A stretch of 64,000 nucleotides of DNA from Flavobacterium subsaxonicum WB 4.1-42 = DSM 21790 (GTDB lineage: Bacteria; Bacteroidota; Bacteroidia; Flavobacteriales; Flavobacteriaceae), in contig NZ_AUGP01000003.1 of the NCBI RefSeq assembly GCF_000422725.1, positions 32,567-96,566 on the forward strand, in the 5' to 3' direction. The notes below the pieces were generated by a model. That model ran no database searches. It was given only the letters and a program-made list of their open reading frames with translations, and was not told where the DNA came from. A program made the position numbers and the translations under genes. Positions 54,072 to 61,371 of this stretch are shown one piece after another. Position 1 is the stretch's first letter. Each line of letters opens with the position of its first letter.

Positions 54072-54557
54072 TTAGAAAATTAAATTGTTTTTCGATTTTA
54101 GTTTATAGTGGTCTATTTTATACGCAGTGGCAATATACTTTATGGCAAGCAGGCCGGTAACGGCATTGTCTATAGCCGTATCGCTTTCTGTATCTTCTAT
54201 CTTTAAGATATAATCTACCGTTTTAAGTTCAGGGATAAACAAAGCACTTGAGGTACCCATAAGGCCTTCTCCTGCAAAAAGCGATGTATTGTTTGTATGC
54301 GTGCTCACCATGCTGTTTTTATTTTGGATAAGGCTCCAGGCGGCATCATTAGTGTCGTCTTCAAAAAGATACCTGGAAAAAAAACTCTCGCCATCTTTGC
54401 GTTTAAAACTTACATCTCTTGGGCATCTTTCGAGCCTTAATTCTAAATGTCGGTTTATAAAATAAGCCAGGCGGTAATCTTCAAGGGAGGAGTGTATGGC
54501 AATCAATCCATAATCAACTGAAACAAAATCGTCAATCATTAATTTATGAGTAGCCAT
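54072..54557 (-). CDS. IPExxxVDY family protein
   Basis: 161 aa from the ATG at 54557; an upstream TTG at 54572 is possible. The diagnostic IPELKTVDY motif (about residues 106-114) is present. The N-terminus MATHKLMIDDFVSVDYGLIAIHSSLEDYRLAYFINRHL matches a small cytoplasmic Bacteroidota family of unknown function that is regularly found between rnc and pyk. No catalytic motif is visible. The spacing of 4 bp to pyk suggests coupled expression. Confidence 0.85.
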   Translation of the reverse strand: MATHKLMIDDFVSVDYGLIAIHSSLEDYRLAYFINRHLELRLERCPRDVSFKRKDGESFFSRYLFEDDTNDAAWSLIQNKNSMVSTHTNNTSLFAGEGLMGTSSALFIPELKTVDYILKIEDTESDTAIDNAVTGLLAIKYIATAYKIDHYKLKSKNNLIF

Positions 54558-54674
54558 AAATTCCAAATCCAAATAAGTCGTAAATATACTATTTATAACT
54601 TACATTAAACACTCTTAAAATTAAGTTAACGCTATTTTTTTCACGAAAACGTTTGAGTAATCTATCAGGTTGAT

Positions 54675-55421
54675 TTATTTTTTGTTAATTTTTTCCTGAA
54701 ATGCGAAAAACGCACGTTTGGATGCCTGCTCCTCGGCTTTCTTTTTAGAAGTGGCACGCGCACGCGAAACTACCCTGCCGTCTATCTTAAGTTTTACCCC
54801 AAAATGTTTTTGGCCCTCTACGCCGTTGTCTTCGTAAACTTCGTATAAAAAAGGTTTTTTCTCTTTTTGGCACCATTCAATTACAAGGCTTTTGTAGCTT
54901 ATAACCTTGCCTTCTAACTGGGCAATATCTACATAAGGCAGTATTACTTTTTGATGGATAAATTTTTCGCAGTAATCAAAGCCCCTGTCCAGGTAAATGG
55001 CTCCAATAAAAGCCTCAAAAAGGTTACCGTGAATGTTTTCGCCAAAATGTTGTGCGCTAACTTTGCTCTCCACCCATTTAATAAGGTTAAGATCGCGGCC
55101 AAGCTCGTTAAGGTGTTCGCGGCTAACAATTTTAGAGCGCATTTTGGTAAGGTAGCCCTCGTCTCCGGTAGGTACCTCATTAAAAAGATGGGCAGCAATA
55201 ACAGACCCCAGCATGGCATCGCCCAAAAACTCCAGCCTTTCGTAATTTATAGGAAAGCCTTTTTCGTCGAGTTTGTTGGAAGACCTGTGGGTAAATGCTT
55301 TACGGTAATGGCTAAGGTCGAGCGGATCGAACCCCAGCATGTTTTGTATTTCGGTAAAAAAAATCCCGTCACTTTCCGGCAGACGGGATTTTTTAGAAAA
55401 TATTTTATTAAAAATACCCAT
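54675..55421 (-). CDS. rnc: Ribonuclease III
   Basis: 248 aa. It cleaves double-stranded RNA in rRNA and mRNA processing. The RNase III signature is ERLEFLGDAMLGSVIAAHLF. A second acidic cluster, NLFEAFIGAIYLDRGF, completes the metal site. A C-terminal dsRNA-binding domain (about residues 175-243) includes HFGVKLKIDGRVVSRARATSKKKAEEQASKRAF. The N-terminal ~25 residues (MGIFNKIFSKKSRLPESDGIFF) precede the catalytic domain, and their codons contain a perfect 13-bp hairpin with a U tract. The start lies 9 bp after the fabF stop. Confidence 0.95.
   Translation of the reverse strand: MGIFNKIFSKKSRLPESDGIFFTEIQNMLGFDPLDLSHYRKAFTHRSSNKLDEKGFPINYERLEFLGDAMLGSVIAAHLFNEVPTGDEGYLTKMRSKIVSREHLNELGRDLNLIKWVESKVSAQHFGENIHGNLFEAFIGAIYLDRGFDYCEKFIHQKVILPYVDIAQLEGKVISYKSLVIEWCQKEKKPFLYEVYEDNGVEGQKHFGVKLKIDGRVVSRARATSKKKAEEQASKRAFFAFQEKINKK
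55356..55394 (-). promoter_or_regulatory. Terminator-like hairpin inside the 5' coding end of rnc
   Basis: AAAAAATCCCGTC and GACGGGATTTTTT form a perfect 13-bp stem around an 11-nt loop. In the rnc mRNA sense it is followed by two more U (U8 in total). It spans about codons 10-22 of rnc, where an intrinsic terminator or RNase III cleavage substrate would act as attenuator. That function is inference. Confidence 0.55.
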
Positions 55422-55430
55422 AATGGTTCA

Positions 55431-56684
55431 TTACTCTTCAAGTTTTTTAACCAGTACGCAGGCATTGTGTCCGCCAAAACCAAAGGTATTGCTCATAACC
55501 ACTTTAACATCCCTTTTCTGGGCTTTGTTAAAGGTAAAGTTTAGTTTAGAGTCGATGTTCTCATCATCTGTAAAATGATTAATGGTAGGTGGTACTATAC
55601 CATGTTTAATGGCAAGTATGCACGATATTGTTTCTATAGCGCCGGCAGCCCCAAGAAGGTGCCCCGTCATAGATTTTGTAGAGTTAAGGTTAAGGTTATA
55701 AGCATGTTCGCCAAAAACCTCTATAATAGCTTTACTCTCTGCAATATCGCCCAGTGGGGTAGAGGTACCGTGCATGTTTACGGCATCTACATCCTCAGGG
55801 TTTAAGCCTGCATCTTTAAGGCAGTTTCTCATAACGTTGCGTGCGCCAAGCCCTTCGGGGTGTGGTGCAGTAATGTGGTGCGCATCGGCACTCATGCCGC
55901 CGCCGCCAACTTCGCAATATATTGTAGCCCCTCGTGCAATGGCGTGCTCATATTCTTCAAGAATAAGAGAGCCTGCGCCTTCGCCCAGTACAAAGCCCTC
56001 GCGGTCTTTATCCATAGGTCTGCTTGCTGTTTTAGGGTCGTCGTTTCTTGTGCTAAGTGCGTGCATAGCGTTAAACCCGCCCATACCGGCAATGGTTACA
56101 GCTGCTTCGCTTCCGCCTGTTACCATAACATCTGCATGGCCAAGTCGAATGTAATTAAACGCATCTATCATTGCGTTTGTAGATGATGCACATGCAGATA
56201 CCGTAGTAAAGTTAGGGCCTCTAAAGCCATACTTAATAGATATGTGGCCACCTGCAATATCGGCAATCATTTTAGGTATAAAAAAGGGGTTAAACTTGGG
56301 TGTACCGTTACCGTTAGTCCAGTTTATTACCTCTTCCTGAAACGTTTCAAGACCTCCTATACCAGAGCCCCAAATAACGCCAACCCTGTCTTTATCAAGG
56401 GTTTCAAAATCAAAATTTGCATCTTTTACGGCTTCATCCGTAGCCACAATGGCGTACTGTGCGTAGCGGTCCATTCTTCGGGCTTCCTTACGATCTATAA
56501 AATCTTCAACATTAAAGTTTTTTACTTCGCAGGCAAATTTGGTCTTAAAGTTAGTGGTGTCAAAATATGTAATGGGGGCAGCACCGCTAACGCCATTTAT
56601 AAGGCTGTTCCAGTATTCTTCTACCGTATTTCCTATAGGGGTTAGTGCGCCCAAACCGGTTACCACAACTCTCCGTAATTTCAT
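55431..56684 (-). CDS. fabF: Beta-ketoacyl-ACP synthase II
   Basis: 417 aa. It condenses malonyl-ACP with acyl-ACP in fatty-acid elongation. The start MKLRRVVVTGLGALTPIGNTVEEYWNSL is typical. The catalytic Cys lies in TTVSACASSTNAM, with His in NMHGTSTPLGD and His in KSMTGHLLGAAGA, the C-H-H triad of KAS I/II. The terminal FGFGGHNACVLVKK is also conserved. It lies downstream of acpP across a 205-bp gap containing a strong hairpin, and 9 bp upstream of rnc. Confidence 0.97.
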   Translation of the reverse strand: MKLRRVVVTGLGALTPIGNTVEEYWNSLINGVSGAAPITYFDTTNFKTKFACEVKNFNVEDFIDRKEARRMDRYAQYAIVATDEAVKDANFDFETLDKDRVGVIWGSGIGGLETFQEEVINWTNGNGTPKFNPFFIPKMIADIAGGHISIKYGFRGPNFTTVSACASSTNAMIDAFNYIRLGHADVMVTGGSEAAVTIAGMGGFNAMHALSTRNDDPKTASRPMDKDREGFVLGEGAGSLILEEYEHAIARGATIYCEVGGGGMSADAHHITAPHPEGLGARNVMRNCLKDAGLNPEDVDAVNMHGTSTPLGDIAESKAIIEVFGEHAYNLNLNSTKSMTGHLLGAAGAIETISCILAIKHGIVPPTINHFTDDENIDSKLNFTFNKAQKRDVKVVMSNTFGFGGHNACVLVKKLEE

Positions 56685-56846
56685 AAAGCTAATTTTATAG
56701 TTTAAAATTATAAAACAATACCCATGCGTCTATCTAAACAAATAAGATTAACAATACATGGGCACTTGCATATTATAGAAGGCTGGTTTTGAGCCTTTTT
56801 TCGGTAAAATCTTTTTAATAAGGCTTAAAAACCGCCAATAAATAAT

Positions 56847-56880
56847 AACATCCATGCAATTATAAGGCTGCATGGATGTT
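56847..56880 (-). terminator. Strong hairpin between acpP and fabF
   Basis: AACATCCATGCA and TGCATGGATGTT form a perfect 12-bp stem around a 10-nt loop, 9 bp after the acpP stop. The downstream tail on the minus strand is ATTATTTATT, only moderately T-rich. It could be a partial terminator or an mRNA 3'-end stabiliser that keeps acpP expression above fabF. Confidence 0.6.
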
Positions 56881-56889
56881 AGGTATTTA

Positions 56890-57126
56890 TTATTTTTTTG
56901 CTTCTTCTATGTAAGAAATAGCCTGACCAACAGTAGAGATGTTCTCAGCCTGATCGTCTGGAATCTGAATATCAAATTCTTTTTCAAACTCCATAATAAG
57001 CTCAACAGTGTCTAATGAATCTGCTCCTAAATCGTTTGTGAAGCTAGCTTCTGTTACAACTTCGTTTTCGTCAACACCTAATTTGTCTACGATAATCGCT
57101 TTTACTCTTGATGCAATGTCTGACAT
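56890..57126 (-). CDS. acpP: Acyl carrier protein
   Basis: 78 aa, small and acidic. The phosphopantetheine attachment Ser37 lies in [20 protein letters not shown], the canonical DSL motif. It carries growing acyl chains for FabF, which is encoded next. It is monocistronic-like, with its own promoter and a strong downstream hairpin. It is divergent from purN. Confidence 0.98.
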   Translation of the reverse strand: MSDIASRVKAIIVDKLGVDENEVVTEASFTNDLGADSLDTVELIMEFEKEFDIQIPDDQAENISTVGQAISYIEEAKK

Positions 57127-57157
57127 AATCTTTAATTTTAGAATTTAAATTGAACGG

Positions 57158-57165
57158 CAAAAATA
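57158..57165 (-). promoter_or_regulatory. -7 promoter element for acpP
   Basis: TATTTTTG on the minus strand matches TAnnTTTG, 32 bp before the ATG at 57126. Confidence 0.65.
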
Positions 57166-57302
57166 AAAAACTTTATTTTAAAACCGAGGTTTACCCAAAA
57201 AATGTGAGTACTAAAGTAAAAAATTAATTTTACAATAATGTGAAAGATGCGTTATTTTGCGGGATATTATTCTTTTTTTTGCACAATAAAAATTACTTCA
57301 AC

Positions 57303-57875
57303 ATGAAAAATATAGTGCTTTTTGCATCGGGTGGGGGCTCTAATGCCGAACAAATTATGCGATATTTCTCACAAAGTAAAACCCATAAAGTGGCACTTGT
57401 GCTTGCTAACAACCAAAATGCGGGTGTTTTGGCTAAAGCAGAGGCCTACAATGTGCCCACGCTTGTGTTTACAAAAGACGAGCTAAATAATGGTTTTGTG
57501 CTGCGCCATGTGCAGGCTTTTAACCCGGCATTAATTGTGCTTGCGGGCTTTTTGTTAAAATTTCCGGCCGACATAATTTCGGCTTATCCGGGCAGGGTTA
57601 TTAACATTCACCCCGCATTATTGCCTAATTATGGCGGAAAAGGCATGTACGGAATGCACGTTCACCGCGCGGTTTTAGAAAATAAAGACCCCGAAAGCGG
57701 TATTACCATACATTATGTAAACGATAATTACGACGAAGGCAACATAATATTTCAGCAATCGGTACCCTTAGACGGCTGCCTTACCCCCGAAGATGTTGCC
57801 CTGAAAGTACTGGCTTTAGAGCATGAGCATTTTCCGAGAGTTATTGAGGAATTGTTGAATGAACAGGATAATTAG
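57303..57875 (+). CDS. purN: Phosphoribosylglycinamide formyltransferase
   Basis: 190 aa from the ATG at 57303; the open frame extends to 57240 but that part is an AT-rich leader. It transfers a formyl group from 10-formyl-THF to GAR in purine synthesis. It starts MKNIVLFASGGGSNAEQIM (GSG-type phosphate loop). Catalytic Asn101 and His103 lie in INIHPALLPNYGGKGMYG, and Asp144 in NDNYDEGNII. It is divergent from acpP. purF is about 3.5 kb downstream. Confidence 0.95.
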   Translation: MKNIVLFASGGGSNAEQIMRYFSQSKTHKVALVLANNQNAGVLAKAEAYNVPTLVFTKDELNNGFVLRHVQAFNPALIVLAGFLLKFPADIISAYPGRVINIHPALLPNYGGKGMYGMHVHRAVLENKDPESGITIHYVNDNYDEGNIIFQQSVPLDGCLTPEDVALKVLALEHEHFPRVIEELLNEQDN

Positions 57876-57902
57876 GTTACTGGATTTTTAGATAGTAGTA
57901 CT

Positions 57903-58400
57903 ATGAGAAGTGTATTTTTACCATTGCTGTTTGGGATGTTGCTTGGTTGTAACAGGAATAAAGGTACAAAGGAAGAGGTTAAAATGCCTATAGATGAAAT
58001 TGTTTGTGAGGTTAATTTTGATGCGTTTTTTAAAGCTTTTGTAAAGGATAGCTTATACCAAAGAGAGCATATTAAATTTCCGCTACTGCTGCATTATTAT
58101 GAAAACTCAGCCGATACTTTAATTACTGAATATGTAGGCAGGGATAACTACCAACATTTTTTAAAACTGCCTCAAACAGATTTTCAATCGTATGCTAAAT
58201 CAAAAATCAATTACAAGCATGAAATAGATAGAAATAAAGATACTGTGACATGTATTTACAAAGCTATTGAAAGCGAACAAACATTAAATTATAAATTTAG
58301 TTATTATAATAATTGTTGGTATTTAGTTGATATACATGATTATTCGGTTCAGACAACTCCATTTAAACATAATATGATTTCTAAAATAGCAGATTATTAA
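57903..58400 (+). CDS. Small lipoprotein, possibly DUF4348-like
   Basis: 165 aa. Lipobox LLGC (Cys16: MRSVFLPLLFGMLLGC) is followed by a Lys/Glu-rich linker. The body contains FFKAFVKDSLYQREHIKFPLLLHYY, which resembles DUF4348-type Bacteroidota proteins, though this is from memory of motif style and is weak. No enzymatic motif is visible. The DNA is more AT-rich than purN and rnhA on either side. Confidence 0.65.
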   Translation: MRSVFLPLLFGMLLGCNRNKGTKEEVKMPIDEIVCEVNFDAFFKAFVKDSLYQREHIKFPLLLHYYENSADTLITEYVGRDNYQHFLKLPQTDFQSYAKSKINYKHEIDRNKDTVTCIYKAIESEQTLNYKFSYYNNCWYLVDIHDYSVQTTPFKHNMISKIADY

Positions 58401-58443
58401 ACCGTCCAAAAATCTAAATATCTAACCATCCAAAATCTAAATA

Positions 58444-58923
58444 ATGGCTCACACCGTACACATATATACCGATGGCGCTGCCAAGGGCAATCCCGGTCCC
58501 GGTGGCTATGGCGTGGTAATGGAACTGGTTGGCCAGCCGTACCGTAAAGAATTTTACGAGGGCTTTAGGCTTACCACCAACAACCGCATGGAGCTGCTTG
58601 CAGTTATTGTGGGCCTGGAGAAGTTAAAAACGCCGGGCACGAGTGTGCTTGTGGTGTCTGACTCTAAATATGTGGTAGACTCGGTGGTTAAAAACTGGGT
58701 TTTTGGCTGGGAAAAAAAAGGTTTTGTAGGTAAAAAAAATCCTGACTTGTGGAAACGCTTCTTAAAAATATACCGCCAGCATAAAGTAGATTTTAAATGG
58801 GTAAAGGGGCATAACAGCCATCCGCAAAACGAGCGCTGCGACCAGCTTGCTGTGATGGCATCTACATTGCCCAACTTAAATGTTGATGCTTTTTATGAAG
58901 ATGTGGGTAGTAAGATGGTTTAG
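58444..58923 (+). CDS. rnhA: Ribonuclease HI
   Basis: 159 aa. It cuts the RNA strand of RNA-DNA hybrids. The acidic active-site residues are visible in order: Asp in HIYTDGAAKGNPGPGGYG, Glu in TTNNRMELLAVI, Asp in VVSDSKYVVDSV, and Asp in NERCDQLAVMA with the preceding WVKGHNSHPQNE loop His. The basic-protrusion segment (GWEKKGFVGKKNPDLWKRF) is present as in the E. coli form. It is a short single gene with no membrane or signal sequence. Confidence 0.96.
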   Translation: MAHTVHIYTDGAAKGNPGPGGYGVVMELVGQPYRKEFYEGFRLTTNNRMELLAVIVGLEKLKTPGTSVLVVSDSKYVVDSVVKNWVFGWEKKGFVGKKNPDLWKRFLKIYRQHKVDFKWVKGHNSHPQNERCDQLAVMASTLPNLNVDAFYEDVGSKMV

Positions 58924-58994
58924 TTATTTTCGATAATTATATAAAATTTTGACAAAAGTAGTTTTTGTATTTGGGTTGTTTTATAGCTTTAGTT

Positions 58995-60149
58995 CTATTC
59001 TCTTGTCTTGTTTTCGTCACTATTTTGATCAAGTGTTTTTTTTAAGTGTTCATTAAATTTTGATAATTTAGATACGGATTTTATTGACATGGGGTTAAAA
59101 GAGGTAGTGGTGGCTTCCGGAGGTAAATTTCCATTAGTTTTAATATCTTCTATAACTTTGTCAAAATCAGATTTGTATTCTTTATCCTGAATTTTCCTGA
59201 ATTTTTCATACTCCTGTTCGGCAAATGTTTTTGCGATGGCAGATTTAATTTTCCCAGAATTTTCAAGTATTTCATAGTCATTGAAAAGTAAAAATGCGTC
59301 TAACCGAGTGATCCAGTCTTTCATGTTCATTAATTTTTTCTTTTTAGCTTGATTTTCAGCGTAATCTAAATACATTGAAACTATCATGTTGAGTTCAGAT
59401 ATCTCATCTTGATTTAAATAGTTTTTTGCAACGGTCACATCAGATTTTAGAATCTTGCCGCCTGTTTTTTCATTTTTCCAACTTGTAAGCCCCATGTTTG
59501 ATTCATTGGAGTTTGCCCTAAGTTTAATTATTTCAGGAGCAGTATTATTAGTGATTGCGAATTCTAATTTGTTTTGAACCGTAGCAAAAAAAGTTTGTGT
59601 AATTTGTGCTTTGGAGTCATAATCTATGGAGGTAGCATATATGTCGGTGATTTTTTGATAAAAACGTCTTTCACTTGCGCGGATCTCCCGAATTTTTTCG
59701 AGTAGTTCGTTAAAATAATCGTTGCCAAAAAGGTTTTTGCCTTGCTTTAATCTATCATCATCTAAAACAAATCCCTTAATGAGATATTCTTTTAAAATAC
59801 TATTTACCCACTTTCTAAATTGTGTGGCTTCGTATGAATTTACCCTATAGCCTACTGACAAAATTGCATCTAAATTATAAAATTCAATATTTCGTTTTAC
59901 TTGTCTGTTGCCTTCTTTTTGAACATGTGCAAAAATTGCACTTGTTGAATCTTTCTCTAATTCTAAATCTTTATAAATATTGCTTAAATGTTTTGTGATT
60001 ACGCTTCTATCAACATTGAAAAGTTCGGCAATTCTTTGCTGAGTTAACCATACTGTTTCATTTTTGTCATCTATGACAACATTTATTTTTATTTTACCAT
60101 CATTTGAAGTATAAAACAGAAAATCAGACATACTATCTGGACTATTCAT
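58995..60149 (-). CDS. RhuM-family protein (virulence/defence-associated, function unknown)
   Basis: 384 aa. The N-terminal ~120 residues hold the RhuM signature: VWLTQQRIAELFNVDRSVITKHLSNIY (an HTH-like segment), then STSAIFAHVQKEGNRQVKRNIEFYNLDAILSVGYRVNS and FRKWVNSILKEYLIKGF. The rest is helical and Lys-rich. RhuM was named from a Salmonella pathogenicity island and relatives often sit in defence or mobile regions (family knowledge); biochemistry is unsettled. Here it is alone, oriented against its neighbours, and AT-rich compared with rnhA and the PfkB gene, suggesting horizontal gain. No partner methylase, nuclease or integrase is nearby. Confidence 0.88.
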   Translation of the reverse strand: MNSPDSMSDFLFYTSNDGKIKINVVIDDKNETVWLTQQRIAELFNVDRSVITKHLSNIYKDLELEKDSTSAIFAHVQKEGNRQVKRNIEFYNLDAILSVGYRVNSYEATQFRKWVNSILKEYLIKGFVLDDDRLKQGKNLFGNDYFNELLEKIREIRASERRFYQKITDIYATSIDYDSKAQITQTFFATVQNKLEFAITNNTAPEIIKLRANSNESNMGLTSWKNEKTGGKILKSDVTVAKNYLNQDEISELNMIVSMYLDYAENQAKKKKLMNMKDWITRLDAFLLFNDYEILENSGKIKSAIAKTFAEQEYEKFRKIQDKEYKSDFDKVIEDIKTNGNLPPEATTTSFNPMSIKSVSKLSKFNEHLKKTLDQNSDENKTRE

Positions 60150-60348
60150 TGGGTGCTATAATTATGTTAGTACATGTAAAATTAATAAAAAAATGCTTAA
60201 CTGATAATTGTGAATCTTTAAGTAAATATATCTTGAAAAGGCTCCATCTAACAATATATCAAGTATATTATTTAAAAGCTATTATTTTGCCTATAAACCC
60301 ATAAGCTAAATTGATACTGCACGTATTGCTTTGGTGTAACTAAAGCAT

Positions 60349-60356
60349 TATCTTTG
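60349..60356 (+). promoter_or_regulatory. -7 promoter element for the PfkB gene
   Basis: TATCTTTG matches TAnnTTTG, 24 bp before the ATG at 60381. A TTTG at 60330-60333 is slightly close for the -33 position. Confidence 0.6.
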
Positions 60357-60380
60357 CGCCTTTAAATTCTATAACTGTTT

Positions 60381-61313
60381 ATGAATAAATTACTCATTGT
60401 TGGTACCGTAGCTTTTGATGCTATAGAAACGCCTTTTGGTAAAACCGACAAAATACTGGGCGGTGCAGCTACCTACATAGGGCTGTCGGCTGCATTTTTT
60501 AATGTTAAGTCGGCCATAGTATCTGTTGTAGGCGATGATTTCCCTCAAGAGTATTTAGATTTGTTTACAGAGAGGAATATAGATATATCGGGTATAGAAG
60601 TTGTAAAAGGGGGGAAGACGTTTTTTTGGAGCGGCCGTTATCATAACGACCTTAACAGCCGCGATACGCTGGATACCCAGCTTAACGTACTGGCCGATTT
60701 TAACCCCGTTGTTCCTGCTGATTTTAAAGACGCCGATGTGGTAATGCTGGGTAACCTGCACCCAATTGTTCAGATGGGTGTTTTAGACCAGCTTACTGCC
60801 ACCCCTAAGCTTATTGTTTTAGACAGTATGAACTTTTGGATGGACTGTGCTTTGGCAGAGTTATTGCAAGTTATTAAACGTGTAGATGTTATTACCGTTA
60901 ACGACGAAGAAGCCCGCCAGCTTACCGGAGAATACAGCCTGGTTAAAGCAGCAGCTAAAATACATGCCATGGGCCCTAAGTATGTGGTAATTAAAAAAGG
61001 AGAGCATGGTGCATTGCTTTTCCACGATAAAAAAATATTTTTTGCACCGGCCTTACCGTTAGAAGAGGTGTTTGACCCTACCGGGGCAGGCGATACTTTT
61101 GCGGGTGGCTTTACGGGTTACATTGCACAAAGCGAAAACCTAAGTTTTAAGAACATGAAAAATGCTATAATATACGGCTCTAACCTTGCATCGTTTTGCG
61201 TAGAAGAGTTTGGTACGGCACGCCTGCAGCGCCTTGATAAAGACGAGGTGCACGAAAGGCTGCAACAGTTTAAGGCATTAACCCAGTTTGATATAGCGCT
61301 GGAACAGGAGTAA
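60381..61313 (+). CDS. PfkB-family sugar/nucleoside kinase
   Basis: 310 aa, cytoplasmic ribokinase-fold enzyme. The N-terminal MNKLLIVGTVAFDAIETPFGKTDKILGGAATYIGLSAAFF carries the GG substrate-side motif. The C-terminal DPTGAGDTFAGGFTGYIA is the PfkB signature with the catalytic Asp in GAGDT. The substrate (ribose, adenosine or another) cannot be assigned from sequence. It sits 58 bp upstream of purF, so a role in purine or ribose metabolism is attractive, but a weak terminator lies between them. Confidence 0.88.
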   Translation: MNKLLIVGTVAFDAIETPFGKTDKILGGAATYIGLSAAFFNVKSAIVSVVGDDFPQEYLDLFTERNIDISGIEVVKGGKTFFWSGRYHNDLNSRDTLDTQLNVLADFNPVVPADFKDADVVMLGNLHPIVQMGVLDQLTATPKLIVLDSMNFWMDCALAELLQVIKRVDVITVNDEEARQLTGEYSLVKAAAKIHAMGPKYVVIKKGEHGALLFHDKKIFFAPALPLEEVFDPTGAGDTFAGGFTGYIAQSENLSFKNMKNAIIYGSNLASFCVEEFGTARLQRLDKDEVHERLQQFKALTQFDIALEQE

Positions 61314-61320
61314 AGAATAC

Positions 61321-61346
61321 TAAGGCCTCATTGCGGGGCTTTTTTT
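61321..61346 (+). terminator. Weak intrinsic terminator before purF
   Basis: AAGGCCTC pairs imperfectly (one bulge, one G-U) with GGGGCTT around a 5-nt loop, followed by T7. It lies in the 58-bp gap between the PfkB gene and purF. Confidence 0.5.
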
Positions 61347-61371
61347 AATATAACTACAACACACAACAATT

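Noticed and set aside
58924..60380. Mobile-element boundaries around RhuM
   Set aside because: I looked for direct repeats, tRNA ends or inverted repeats at both sides and saw none; the insertion idea rests only on composition and context.
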